64,000 nucleotides of DNA from Ascarosepion bandense (taxonomy: Eukaryota; Mollusca; Cephalopoda; Sepiida; Sepiidae): positions 541,001 to 605,000 of the forward strand of contig JBBBDQ010001686.1 of assembly GCA_037127315.1 (NCBI GenBank). Direction: 5' to 3'. The notes beneath the pieces are model-generated. The model made no database searches. It was given only the letters and a program-made list of their open reading frames with translations, and was not told where the DNA came from. Made by a program: the position numbers and the translations under genes. The first letter of the stretch is position 1. Each line of letters begins with the position of its first letter. Positions 10,851 through 20,960 of the stretch are shown one piece after another.

Positions 10851-11057
10851 AAAGATTCTTCATTACTCTACACTTCCTGTTTCATTTTTACTTTTTCTTT
10901 CCATTTGATATTTTCTGGAATTTACATATTCCTTCTGGTTGTCTGTATTTTAACATTTTGTTTATACGCAATATTTACAGTAATTTCTTTTGTTATATCC
11001 CGATTTCTAATTTTCGTGAAGCCACTATTATACTCTACACTCTCAGAAGCTCTGATA

Positions 11058-11060
<3 letters not shown>

Positions 11061-11109
<49 letters not shown>
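11061..11109. repeat. (AT)n microsatellite
   Basis: Uninterrupted AT run. Confidence 0.95.
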
Positions 11110-11111
<2 letters not shown>

Positions 11112-11318
11112 TAGAAAATATACATATTATCCAACGTCTATAGCATAACTCGGACTTTTATTCACTATGCAATCATCAGGTGCATATTACTAAACCCAGA
11201 AAATATTTACATATATGTGTGTACCTGCAAGTACAGACATATGTATGTCTATTGATATCTATATCTCTCTAAGTATATCCGGTTTGATCTCTCTATGTAT
11301 ATCCGGTCTTTCTATCAA

Positions 11319-11323
11319 TCTTA

Positions 11324-11374
<51 letters not shown>

Positions 11375-11384
11375 CCATTCAACA

Positions 11385-11420
<36 letters not shown>

Positions 11421-11429
11421 CACACACAC

Positions 11430-11475
<46 letters not shown>
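11319..11475. repeat. Compound microsatellite (ATCT)n-(CT)n-(AT)n-(AC)n-(GATA)n
   Basis: Five simple-repeat types in succession. The ATCT block and the final GATA block are reverse complements, so the region can fold on itself. Confidence 0.95.
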
Positions 11476-11670
11476 TAAGTGATTTACCATATATCGCTTA
11501 ATCTGTTTTTATCTTTCTCACAATATTCGTTGTGTCAACTGTCTCACTTAATTTGTTTCCATCTCTTTATCTTTTTATTCTTTCTCTCTGTCTCTCTTCC
11601 TCTCTCTCTTTTTCTCCCTCTCTCACTATATATATATGCGTGTGTATGTGTGCATATATATATATATATT

Positions 11671-12091
11671 ATTTTGAACATTATTTTTACCGATACTCGT
11701 ATTTAAGTAGATATTCTGTTTTTTAATTTAAGTTTCGTTAAAATTCGTTAATTTCCGTAACATGTTTACATTTGTTGACATTACGATACATTTCAGAGCA
11801 GATATGTTTGTTTACGATGAATCGAAAATTGTGTTATATAAGCATGATAAAAAACTCGTCTGATCAGGAGGCTATCTATGGTCGAGCGGTCTAAGATGTT
11901 ACTAGATCAAATGGTTGCTTCCCCTATGTAAATAGGGGTCGCAGGTTCGAATCCTGCTGGATAGCACACATTTTCGTAATAAAAATTAAGTGTAAATAAT
12001 CAGGCAGGTAGATATAAATATAAAAATACAGTTTAATTAAAAACAGAATATCTACTTAAATACGAGTATCGGTAAAAATAATGTTCAAAAT
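11671..12091. mobile_element. Inverted-repeat element carrying a tRNA-like sequence (family T)
   Basis: About 57-bp, nearly perfect terminal inverted repeats start ATTTTGAACATTATTTTTAC on the left, with the reverse complement ending at 12091. Inner words TTTAAGTAGATATTCTG are shared. The element encloses the tRNA-like sequence at 11871-11965. Sequence around CACACATTTTCGTAA and GTAAATAATCAGGC right of the tRNA is also present in the relative at 8013-8317. No transposase frame is present. Confidence 0.75.
11871..11965 (+). tRNA. tRNA-like sequence of the long-variable-arm class (Leu/Ser type), probably a pseudogene
   Basis: Acceptor strand GCTATCTA (11871-11878) pairs over 8 bp with TGGATAGC (11958-11965) with one G:T pair. 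D-arm GGTCGAGCGGTCTAAGA is of Leu/Ser type. The long variable arm is CCCCTAT / ATAGGGG (11921-11927 with 11932-11938). The T arm GCAGG-TTCGAAT-CCTGC (11941-11957) is perfect. The anticodon arm does not form a clean 5-bp stem: ACTA / TGGT encloses GATCAAA, while alternative readings would give CAA or AGA anticodons without good stems. It sits inside an inverted-repeat mobile element. The good promoter boxes but defective anticodon arm suggest a captured tRNA or SINE head rather than a working tRNA gene. Confidence 0.55.
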
Positions 12092-12211
12092 AGTTCATTA
12101 CAAATTTTCGGTTGCTTATAACCAAGTTTCGTTAAAATTCGTTAATTTCCGTAACATGTTTATATATATATAAATATATATATATTCCATCTCTCTCTCT
12201 CTCTCTCTCTC

Positions 12212-12424
12212 TGTGTACGCGGATGACTATTTACTCTCTCACACCCTGATTGAGAACTCTGGAAGAATAGTAGACTTTGAAAAAACAGTAGCTACTCTAG
12301 CATCTACGCATCGCTCATTCAGTAATGAATTAGAGCGCTCTAACTACTGGCTAAAAGTCTCGGATGTCTAACAATACCGATGATTGGGTGACACAGCGAA
12401 ACAGTACTGTCTGCGGATGACTAT
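12212..12424 (+). mobile_element. SINE family B with tRNA head deleted
   Basis: Starts GCGGATGACTATTTACTC, includes CTGGAAGAATAGTAGACTTT and CAGTAGCTACTCTAGC, and ends CTGTCTGCGGATGAC. Compared with 7575-7948, the segment holding the A and B boxes (between AAAAGTCT and CGGATGTCTAAC) is missing. It is flanked by CT and AT dinucleotide runs. Confidence 0.7.
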
Positions 12425-12629
12425 ATATATATATAGAGAGAGAGATTAAGTGATTAACTATATATCGCTTAATCTGTTTTTATCTTTCTCCCAATATTCC
12501 TTGTGTCAACTGTCTCGCTTAATTTGTTTCTATCTCTCAATCATTTTATTCTCTCTCTCAGTCCCTCTCTCTCTCTTTCTATATATATATATATATGTAT
12601 GTATGTGTGTGTCTATCTATTTATCTAAG

Positions 12630-12637
12630 TTTGTTCA

Positions 12638-12675
<38 letters not shown>

Positions 12676-12685
12676 ATTTTGTTCA

Positions 12686-12720
<35 letters not shown>

Positions 12721-12737
12721 GTAGACAAGTCACTTCA

Positions 12738-12775
<38 letters not shown>

Positions 12776-12790
12776 CCCAAGTCACACATC

Positions 12791-12844
<54 letters not shown>

Positions 12845-12901
12845 GTAGACAAGTCACTTCATATCTATCTATCTATCTATCTATGTAGACAAGTCACTTC
12901 A

Positions 12902-12958
<57 letters not shown>

Positions 12959-12969
12959 CAGTCTCTTCA

Positions 12970-13007
<38 letters not shown>

Positions 13008-13022
13008 CTACAAGTCACTTCA

Positions 13023-13073
<51 letters not shown>

Positions 13074-13149
13074 GTAGACAAGTCACTTCATATCATCTAT
13101 CTATCTATCTATCTATCTATTTATCTATCTATGTAGACAAGTCACTTCA

Positions 13150-13180
<31 letters not shown>

Positions 13181-13197
13181 GTAGACAAGTCACTTCA

Positions 13198-13230
<33 letters not shown>

Positions 13231-13241
13231 CAGTCTCTTCA

Positions 13242-13307
<66 letters not shown>

Positions 13308-13308
13308 A
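12630..13308. repeat. (ATCT)n array punctuated by a 20-bp spacer
   Basis: Blocks of 5-15 ATCT units are separated by about ten spacers of type GTAGACAAGTCACTTCATAT, some shortened to CAGTCTCTTCATAT or CCCAAGTCACACATC. Open frames (Ile/Tyr/Leu/Ser) are repeat artefacts. Confidence 0.9.
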
Positions 13309-13629
13309 ACTACTTCTCTCTTCCTGACTTTACAGTTATTCATCAGAATGTATTGTAGATAGCAAATGCGCGGCACATTTACAGAAGGCAAGCGATGTGG
13401 ATGGAGATGACGCGGTAGATCTTTGCACTCAAGCGGAAAATGGCCTTGTACGAGAGTAACAAAACAAATCAGCCGATCACCTGGGGAACCCGATTGATAT
13501 ATGAGGCAGAAATGGGTGAGCAGCAGTCGAGGCGTCATCATCCTTCCGCCAAATTCCTTAGCTCGTTAGAAAGATTTGGTTTACCAGATAAATTCTTCGC
13601 TTGGTTAGCCTTTATTCCTTGTTTATAAT

Positions 13630-13663
<34 letters not shown>

Positions 13664-14290
13664 TCTTTGTGCAAACACAATTACATCCGCTTATGTAAAA
13701 ATCGCATTTATCCTTCTTCGTGAATCTCTAGATGATTATAGAGTTAATAAACCCAATTCTCTCAGTAATACTTCCTGACCATAGACAATTCTTTATTTAT
13801 TATAATAGTATTTACAGTAAAAATTATAATTCCCTTTCACTCTGTTTTTTCTTTCTCCCTCTTTCTCTTATTGTTTTTGTATATAAGATTTTAATCGATT
13901 CCATCCCAAGTAAGGCCATAAAGCCACTAAAACACAATGAGTTAACGGGGTTGGAAGAATTAGGAACAAAAGCATTAATAATTAGCGGATAGAGAAAATA
14001 GTGATCAGGAGGACAGTAGATAGCGATTGACATTGCATTTTATTTTTTGTAGATTAATGTTGGCTGGCAGGCATGGGAGGTGAAGGGAGTTTCACAAGCG
14101 ATAAATACGAGGAAAGAAATTATTGGAAATTGATGAGACCTCGACGCCAATCTTGAACGGTACTTAAATTCAAAACGTGTAGGTAACATAGTCAAGAGCT
14201 TCTCCGTACAAACACCATGAAAAGATTTATGTCTAATTTAATATGTATATATATACATAAGGAACTGTCGATAATTGTGCTAGCTTAAAG
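13309..14290. other. Low-repeat non-coding sequence
   Basis: Ordinary composition without a recognised family, apart from an (AT)n run at 13632-13661. Two overlapping frames at 13305-13541 (-) and 13440-13628 (+) show no domain features. Confidence 0.45.
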
Positions 14291-14469
14291 TTACAAATCA
14301 TCGTGACCGATGCATTTAGCGTTCTGGCCTTTTCAGTCTCTTGTGCACGCGAGATAACGTTGTCTCTCCCCAAAAATGTAACTAAGGTCCGATCAACCTA
14401 CTTGGAGTATAAAGCACAGGTGTACTCTGTGGTTGTTCAACACACACAAACCTGTCTGAGCAGGCACGT

Positions 14470-14793
14470 GCATCGAGGATTAAAATGCATCCGCAACTTC
14501 TACTCCAACAGTTTCTTTTCTCGCACTTCCCGACTGTGGAATTCTCTTCCACATGACTGCTTCCCCGACAGCTACAATCTCCAGGAGTTTAAATGTAAAG
14601 TCAATAGACACCTCCTAACAAACTAACTTCCATTCTTTCAAACACTCTTCCCAACCACCCAACTATCTATCACCCCACTTCCGACATTTCCTGTATCTAA
14701 CCACTCTTCCTATTTACCTCCCCCTATGTAGCACCAAGCGCAATAGTGGCAGTGGAATGCGTTGATTGGGGTGAAATGATTAAAAAAAAAAAA
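14470..14793 (+). mobile_element. CR1/Jockey-like LINE 3' end
   Basis: Encodes IRNFYSNSFFSRTSRLWNSL and then a CFPDSYNLQEFKCKVNRHLL-type C terminus, ending at the TAA at 14624-14626. The 3' UTR has the characteristic end GTGGCAGTGGAATGC ... GGGGTGAAATGATT followed by an A run at 14782-14793. The same 3' end is found at 18452, 32347, 55365-55785 and elsewhere. It is 5'-truncated upstream of about 14470. Confidence 0.8.
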
Positions 14794-14798
14794 TTAGC

Positions 14799-15163
14799 TA
14801 CCATTCCTAATTGTTAGGCCACCCCAGTTTTTAAAAGACTGATGTATTTCATAGCATTTTTAGTATTTAGTTCCAAGTGAATAATTGTAAATGAAAATAG
14901 AAAGGTTCTTTTGTTAATACTGCACAATAACATGTGGATCAAATGAATTTATAAATATTTAATAATTAACTATATTGCAGTTTCATCAATGAAAGGATGA
15001 AGAAAATTTAGGGTGATTCGGTCGAGTTCATATTTGCTTCCTTGCCTTGTAAAATTTTGCAAAATGATAACAACAAAAGAACCATTCTATTTTCATTTAG
15101 AATTATCCACTTAAAAATAGTATGAAATACATCATTTGGGTGGCCTAATAATTATGACTGGTA

Positions 15164-15166
<3 letters not shown>
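14799..15166. mobile_element. Tc1-like non-autonomous element with long inverted repeats
   Basis: The ends are about 110-bp inverted repeats: left TTGTTAGGCCACCCCAGTT, then GATGTATTTCATA, AGTATTTAGTTCCAAGTG and GAAAATAGAAAGGTTC; right is the complement, ending TAATTATGACTGGTAGTG. The same terminal sequence (ACTACCGGCCATAATTATTA) is at 16456, 16668-17049, 31312, 32022-33080 and 35620-35772. The transposase region is absent here; the copy at 16668-17049 retains a Tc1-type remnant that supports the class. Confidence 0.75.
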
Positions 15167-15173
<7 letters not shown>

Positions 15174-15216
<43 letters not shown>

Positions 15217-15338
15217 TGAATTAATTGTACATTGCGAAAAGGAAATTTCTATGTTTCAACCAACAGCAAGATTGCCTGATGATGAGAATATATCTCGAAA
15301 CATAGAAATTTCCGTGTTGCAATGTACAATTAATTCAA

Positions 15339-15386
<48 letters not shown>

Positions 15387-15506
15387 TGAATTAATTGTAC
15401 ATTGCGAAAAGGAAATTTCTATGTTTCAACCAACAGCAAGATTGCCTGATGATGAGAATATATCTCGAAACATAGAAATTTCCGTGTCGCAATGTACAAT
15501 TAATTC

Positions 15507-15562
<56 letters not shown>

Positions 15563-15690
15563 TGAATTAATTGTACATTATGAAAAGGAAATTTCTATGT
15601 TTCAACCAACAGCAAGATTGCCTGATGATGAGAATATATCTCGAAACATAGAAATTTCCGTGTCGCAATATACAATAAATTCAAAGGTAT
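15174..15690. repeat. Three tandem copies of an (AT)n-plus-palindrome unit
   Basis: Each unit is an (AT)n run followed by about 115 bp forming a large interrupted palindrome. The outer arms are AATTGTACATTGCG / CGCAATGTACAATT. The inner arms are GGAAATTTCTATGTTTC / GAAACATAGAAATTTCC. The centre is CAGCAAGATTGCCTGATGAT. Units start near 15211, 15383 and 15558 (period 172-175 bp). The second and third carry CGTGTCGCAAT where the first has CGTGTTGCAAT. Confidence 0.9.
15271..15323 (+). ncRNA. Hammerhead-like motif with bulge, copy 1 of 3
   Basis: Order: ATTGC (stem I), CTGATGA, an extra T, GAG...CTC (stem II, 7-nt loop), GAA, ACA...TGT (stem III), T at the cleavage position, GCAAT (stem I return). 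Copies 2 and 3 (15441-15493 and 15617-15669) have C at the cleavage position, giving a canonical GTC triplet. The extra T between the first core and stem II departs from the consensus, so activity is uncertain. Confidence 0.35.
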
Positions 15691-15708
15691 ATAATTACAA
15701 GGGGTTAC

Positions 15709-15985
15709 AAATAGGAAGGTGATGAGAAAGAATGGTTAGATATAGGAAATGTCAGAAGGAGGGTGATAGACTGGTAAGGATACCGAGGATGAGGGGTGGG
15801 TAGATGGGAAGAGTGTTTGAGAGAATGGATGCGAGTTAGTGTGTTAGGAGGTGTCTATTGACCTTACCTTACATTTAAACGCTTGGAGATTGTAGTTGTC
15901 GGAGAAGCAATCAGGTGGAAGGGAATTTCACTGGCGGGAAGAGCGAGAAAAGAAGCTGTTGGAATATCTCCTTAAAAGTGACTCC
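15709..15985 (-). mobile_element. CR1/Jockey-like LINE 3' fragment
   Basis: Complement of the CR1-like 3' region: GGTGATGAGAAAGAATGG, then a gap, then TTGTAGTTGTCGGAGAAGCA and CGGGAAGAGCGAGAAAAGAA. The latter matches the SRTSRLWNSLP-coding stretch of other copies. The terminal A tail is absent. Confidence 0.65.
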
Positions 15986-16097
15986 ATTTCGTAGCCTAAT
16001 AACAATTTTCATTCAAATGATCTCAAAATTTAACAAAATGCTTAAAAACTAAGTTCAATGTGCAGATATATCTCAATGAGAATCAGCCAGAAACATG

Positions 16098-16330
16098 TTC
16101 TGTCCAGCATCCTTCTGTAGAACAACATTTTGGTTGGCTCAAGTCTCTCCTTCATTTCTGAGGAGATGGTCTAGCATTCAGTGCCATATTGAAGAACAGA
16201 TCTCGCATAGCAATCCAGTTCCCTCTCCTCTATTTCTAGCGAAATTTTTCTGTGTCTACTACTCCGCTTCTAGACTGCATCCTTAGCCATACCAGTCCAA
16301 CATCGGATCTCAGTGTCGCACTTTCGTTAC
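16098..16330 (-). mobile_element. Diverged RTE-like LINE fragment
   Basis: Its complement corresponds to the middle of the RTE-like C-terminal region, from the CDTEIRRRIG area through the LQYGxECWT and MWFYRRML areas. There are many substitutions and small indels compared with 43058-44035. It is an old copy. Confidence 0.6.
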
Positions 16331-16455
16331 AAAGCTTAAAGACAACAAAGAATAGAAGTAAGAATATTTGCACAATAAAATCATCCTATTTGGTAGTTTA
16401 ATTCCCGAAAACATTGAAAATTGACAGATGGGAGTATAAGCATCAAATACACATA

Positions 16456-16640
16456 CACTACTGGACATAATTATTAGGTAAGCCATGTTTTAAAAAAATG
16501 ATGTATTTTATATCATTTTTAGTATTTATTGCCAAGTGGATAATTTTAAATGAAAATAGAATGGTCCTTTTGTTATTATTACTTTGCAAAATTTTACAAA
16601 GCAAATAGCGACAATTTACCCATCGTACACTTTAGATTAT
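16456..16640 (+). mobile_element. Tc1-like left end (partial)
   Basis: Begins CACTACTGGACATAATTATT and continues with the shared inner inverted-repeat words up to TTACAAAGCAAATAGCGACA. No matching right end lies before the next element at 16668. Confidence 0.6.
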
Positions 16641-16667
16641 ATATATATATATCTATATCTATATATA

Positions 16668-17049
16668 CTACCGGGCATAATTATTAGACCACCCCAGTGT
16701 TTAAAAAAATATGTATTTCATACTATTTTTAGTATTTATTGCCAAGTAGATAATTTTAAATGAAAATAAAATGGTTCTTTTTTTATTATTATTTTGAAAA
16801 GTTTTACAAGGCAGCCAAGAAGCCTTTGCTTCGGCCAGCCAATAAGAAGAAGAGCCCAAGATGGGGAAGCGAGCACAAAAACTGGACACCAGAAGAGTTC
16901 ATTTGATGCACATATTATTGTGGAGTATTAAAAAAGAACCAGTCTATTTTCATGTAGAATTATCCACTTGGCAATAAATACTAAAAATAGTATGAAATAC
17001 ATAATTTCTTTTTATAACTGGGATGACCTAATAATTATGGCCGGCAGTG
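16668..17049 (+). mobile_element. Tc1-like deletion derivative with transposase remnant
   Basis: Both ends are long inverted repeats (CTACCGGGCATAATTATTAG at left, complement ending ATGGCCGGCAGTG at right), flanked by TA at 16666-16667 and 17050-17051. Between them 16814-16903 encodes KKPLLRPANKKKSPRWG and then SEHKNWTPEEF. This matches the stretch between the HTH region and the first catalytic Asp of Tc1-type transposases (the pattern kPllrpaNkkkRlxWakeHxnWt). The catalytic DDE part is deleted. Confidence 0.75.
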
Positions 17050-17539
17050 TATATTGTTAATTACAAGTCATATAAGAATTCAGAAAATAAGAGTTGGATA
17101 TTAGAAGATTATTTTGCGTCAGGGTTTTGTGTTTTGAAGCTTGTTTGACTTGGAACTTGAAATTTAGATATTATTTAAGCTCGAACACACCGAAGTTGAG
17201 ATACTAATTTTGGAACGTTGTGGTAACAAGTTATAAAAAGACCGTGTTGCTCCATTAGATTAAGATTAGCATAATCCAGTGATTTAAATAAAGGGTTAGG
17301 TTAAAAATTCCAGTCACCGAAACAAGGCCGGAAAAAAGTCGGAACGAACTAAAAGCGATCTTGTATCGTACCCCTTGTTCAACAATAAATGCACGTGTTA
17401 TTTATTTTCAAATGAGCACATTTTTTAATCGATTTCACCCGATACAAAGCTGTGGAGACATTTAGATACAAGGGTTTACTGGGTGTGGAAGAATTAGGAA
17501 CAAAAACATTAATATTTGTCTATATTCCTCAATGACCCA

Positions 17540-17880
17540 TGACCCAGTGCATATAGATGTTGGTTAGTTCCTGTGACTTGACTCAAAGTGTTATGAGTTC
17601 AATACCAGCCTATAGCAGTGGTGAACAAATAGCTGAGAGAATTAAGTTAAAGGAAGATAATATAGCTAAGTCTCATATTAATCTGTTTTCATCCAAACTT
17701 TTCAGCTACCAGAAGTAGCATTGCACGTGGAATGAGAATGATATGCCCCAGTGATCGTAATAAAGGATTTCGTTCGAAATTCTTAGCACCTGAAGAAGGC
17801 CGGAGCGCACAACGACCGAAACGTCGTAGACATTGTAATAAACATGAGGAAAATAGTCTGAACAATGTAAATAGTGAGAA
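17540..17880 (+). mobile_element. SINE family E: tRNA-like boxes then CTGAAGA...GAAACG motif
   Basis: A-box-like GATGTTGGTTAGTTCC (17556-17571) and B-box GAGTTCAATACC (17595-17606) form a pol III-like promoter. About 190 bp downstream is TTCGAAATTCTTAGCACC, CTGAAGA (17790-17796) and GAAAC (17818-17822), followed by GTCGTAGACATTG. The downstream half recurs at 20735-20960 (-) and 20950-21110 (+). The CTGAAGA/GAAAC pair resembles a hammerhead core, but stems I and III are not convincing here. Confidence 0.6.
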
Positions 17881-17997
17881 ACATTAACAATAGACAGGAG
17901 GCGAGAAGAGGAGAGTACATTATTTAAATTAATCGGACTGTTGTTCTGATCCTTATTGCTATGAAGATGAGGACAATAGTCCAAATAATGTAAAAGC

Positions 17998-19757
17998 AGT
18001 GGAACCTGTTGTATGCTACGAACTCTGCTGCCATAAAATTTTGGTCGCATATGGCAGGTGGTCGCGCACTAAAGACCCGTGACCTATCCTCCCCTCAATC
18101 GTATATTTCCCTCTCCAGAATGTACATATTTTAGTATTTTACCATGTAATCTGGTAATAAATTAATGAGAACATAAGATGGTCTAACTTTTAAAAAATTT
18201 ATTCAGCATAATTATTTTTTCTAACATTAAAAACGTATTTACAACGGTTATCAAAAGAAATAAAGATTATTTATTCACGCTGGTGTAGGCTTAAAAAATC
18301 AGTTATTGCAGTTTGTGTTGTGTCTTTTTAATGTGACCACTTTGATTCTCATTGATGTTGGCACTTATTTATTTGGTCCATCATTTCTTGGTCTTCATGA
18401 ACCAAAGCTTTCAATTCTTTCTTAGAAGTGAGTGATAGTAAAAGAGAATCTTTTTTTTTTTAATCATTTCACCCCGAGCAAGGCGGAAACGCCACTGATG
18501 TGCAGGGGGCTACATAAATGTAAAAAAGATTAATTAGAAAAGAGTGAGGAGTACAAACTAGTTAGAAAGGAACAATAGAAAGCTGAGAAAGCAGGTGCGA
18601 TGACAGATGCATAGGTGGAGAGAAAGGGAAGGTTATACAGGGGTGGGGAGAGAGCTAGAGTCCAGTGGTTAGTAGATGAGTATTGTTTTGCATTTAAATT
18701 TCTGGAGGTTGTAGCCGTCAGGAAAGCAAGAATACGGGAGCGAGTTCCACAGGCGGGAAGTGCGAGAGAAGAAGCTGAAGGAGTAGAATTGTCGTCTGCA
18801 TTTGGCTAACCTGACTGTGAATGGGTGGGACCCAGTTGCCAGTCTGGTTGCACGAGTAAACACCTGTTGAGGAGGCACCGAGCAGAAGCCATGAAAGTAT
18901 TTATAAAACAGACAAAGGGAGGCCACATTTCGACGGTGGGGAAGTGGCTGCAGTCGAGCCGCCAGATCAGTACCTATCACATTACAGACTCTCCTTTGGA
19001 GCCTGTCAAGAACACTGAGGATAACGGCAGGGGCACCTAACCATAAATGGCAACAGTACCCCATGCACGGACGGATGGTTGAGTTGTATATATGCAGGAT
19101 GGATTCAGGTGGAAAAAACATCCTGGATCGACAATCTGCGATAATATATGGAAAAATAAACAAACATCCAAGAACAAAATGACAACAATCAGGAGAGAGA
19201 AAGAGAAAGAGAGGGAGAGAGAGAGAGAGTAAAACGATTGAGACAAAATAAAGATAATGAAAGAGATAAACATTGAAAATTTAAATTTCACATAGATGTG
19301 ATTTTTTCCCCTACACTCGAATTTATTCAACTTGGTACAGAAACCAACAAATCTCTTGAACTTGTCAAATGTAATAAGTACATGTTAATAAAAGACAGCC
19401 GCCATTTGACCACCGCCATTTCCATAAATAATAAAAATTTGACACTTCACTACAATAACAAAACAACGAGAAAGTGTTTCTGGCTTAGGTTAAAGGAAAA
19501 TGAAAGATTACTAACTTAAATTCTCCTAATTTAGAAGTTAGGACTGTACTGCCAAATTAATTTTTGTTAAAGTGGTTGCTTGACCAGTGATTTTTTTATT
19601 TTTTTATGCTGGTCGGTGGTCACATTTTGGAAGAGGTCGCTCACTGGGGGTTATTTAACATTAGAAAATTGTCTGTGCATAAAAAAAAAACGGTCGTTAA
19701 TAGCAGGTGGTTGCTGATGACGGAGGTCGCATACACCGGGTTCCGCTGCATATAATT
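17998..19757. mobile_element. DNA-transposon remnant with CAGTGGAACC-type ends, interrupted by a LINE
   Basis: The left end CAGTGGAACCTGTTGTATGC is matched by the right end, whose complement is CAGCGGAACCCGGTGTATGC (17 of 20 positions). Ends starting CAGTGGAACC are common in pogo/Tigger-type elements; that class is an inference, since no transposase domain is recognisable. A LINE occupies 18452-19132. The inner part from about 18330 to the right end, minus the LINE, is duplicated at 19857-20596. Confidence 0.55.
18452..19132 (-). mobile_element. CR1/Jockey-like LINE insertion with target duplication and empty site
   Basis: Minus strand encodes FFPPESILHIYNSTIRPC, then a VLDRLQRRVCNVIG motif, HRRNVASLCLFYKYFHGFC, and SFFSRTSRLWNSLP near the C terminus (frame 18669-19132). 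The 3' UTR ends in GGGGTGAAATGATT plus an A tail (T run at 18452-18461). A 5-bp direct repeat AATCT flanks it at 18447-18451 and 19133-19137. The duplicated host sequence at 19974-19978 keeps a single AATCT and no LINE, so the insertion boundary is read directly. It is 5'-truncated, starting within the thumb region. Confidence 0.9.
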
Positions 19758-19856
19758 AAGGATGAAGAGATACTTATGAATGGTCTTAATAAATTGCAGG
19801 AAGACATGGGTGAAAGAGACAAGTGCATGCATAATACTCGATTTTTTTTTTTTGTA

Positions 19857-20596
19857 ATGTGACCCCTTCGATTTTAATTGATGTTGACACTTATTTATTT
19901 CGTCCATCATTTCTTGGTCTTCATGAACCAAAGCTTTCAATTTTTTTCTTAGAAGTGAGTGATAGTAAAAGAGAATCTGCGATAATACATGGAAAAATAA
20001 ACAAAACTACAAGAACAAAAAGACAACAATCAGGAGAGAGAGAAAGAGAAAGAGAGAAAAGAGAGAGAGAGAGAGAGTAAAACAATTGAGGCAAAATAAA
20101 GATAATGAAAGAGATAAACATTGAAAATTTAAATTTCACATAGATGGGATTTTTTCTCCTACGCCCGAATTTATCGAACTTGGTACAGAAACCGACAAAT
20201 CTCTTGAACTTGTCAAATGTAATAAGTACATGTTAATAAAAGACAGCCGCCGTCTGACCACCGCCATTTCCAACAAATAATAATTTGACACGTCACTACA
20301 ATAACAAAACAACGAGAAAGTGTTTCTGGCTTAGATTAAAGAAAAATGAAATAAATTACTAACTTAATTAAATTCTCCTAATTTAGAAGTTAGGACTGTA
20401 CTGCCAAAATAAATTCTTGTTAAAGTGATCCGTTCACCACTGATTTTTATTTTTTCATGCTGGTGGTCGCGACTTGGAAGAGGTCGCTCAATGGGGGCCA
20501 ATTAACGTTAACAAACTGTCTATGCATGGAAAAACTGTCGTTAATAGCAGGAGGTCGCTGACGACTGGACTAGCATACACCAGGCTACATTGTATT
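19857..20596. repeat. Second copy of transposon-remnant sequence (empty site)
   Basis: Collinear with 18330-18451 plus 19133-19757. Shared landmarks are CCATCATTTCTTGGTCTTCA, a (GA)n-rich run, GAACTTGTCAAATGTAATAA, and the right end with GTCGTTAATAGCAGG. Left and right ends differ, so this could be a tandem duplication or a second insertion lacking its left terminus. Confidence 0.8.
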
Positions 20597-20734
20597 AATT
20601 ACCTCAACTCAGGTAAATACTACCTTAGAAGTATAGGTAAATGCAGGAGAAAAATACATTGATATTGTATTTAAATTTTGGGGGATTAATTTGGCCAGAA
20701 AGCAATGAATCCTGAAGTGAATTCTATCAATTAC

Positions 20735-20960
20735 AAGTGCAATATGTACATTATTCGGACTATTGTCCTCATCTTTGTTACCATTTGTACAACGTTTCGG
20801 TCGGTTTACGCTCCTGCCTTCTTCAGATGCTAGGAATTTCGAATCGAACCCTTTATTACAACCACGGGGGTGTCTAAATTCCATTCCTTGCCTAGTGCAA
20901 CCTTCTGGAAGTCATTAGTTATCTCCCTCTAATCCTGTAAGTTACTTTTATTCACCATTG
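20735..20960 (-). mobile_element. SINE family E, 3' part
   Basis: On the minus strand: GGTGAATAAAAGTAACTT, GGGTTCGATTCGAAATTC, then CTGAAGAAGGCAGGAGCG and CGACCGAAACGTTGTAC, with downstream GATGAGGACAATAGTCCGAA. Aligns with 17600-17880 without the tRNA head. It lies head to head with the next copy. Confidence 0.6.

Noticed and set aside
12450..12888. Open frames of Ile/Tyr/Leu/Ser repeats
   Set aside because: Translations of (ATCT)n, which lacks stops in several frames.
17790..17830. CTGAAGA...GAAACG at family E as a full hammerhead
   Set aside because: Neither stem I nor a workable stem III forms in any of the three copies; only the core words are present.
20609..20884. 91-codon minus-strand open frame
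   Set aside because: Lies within SINE family E and has no domain-like pattern.
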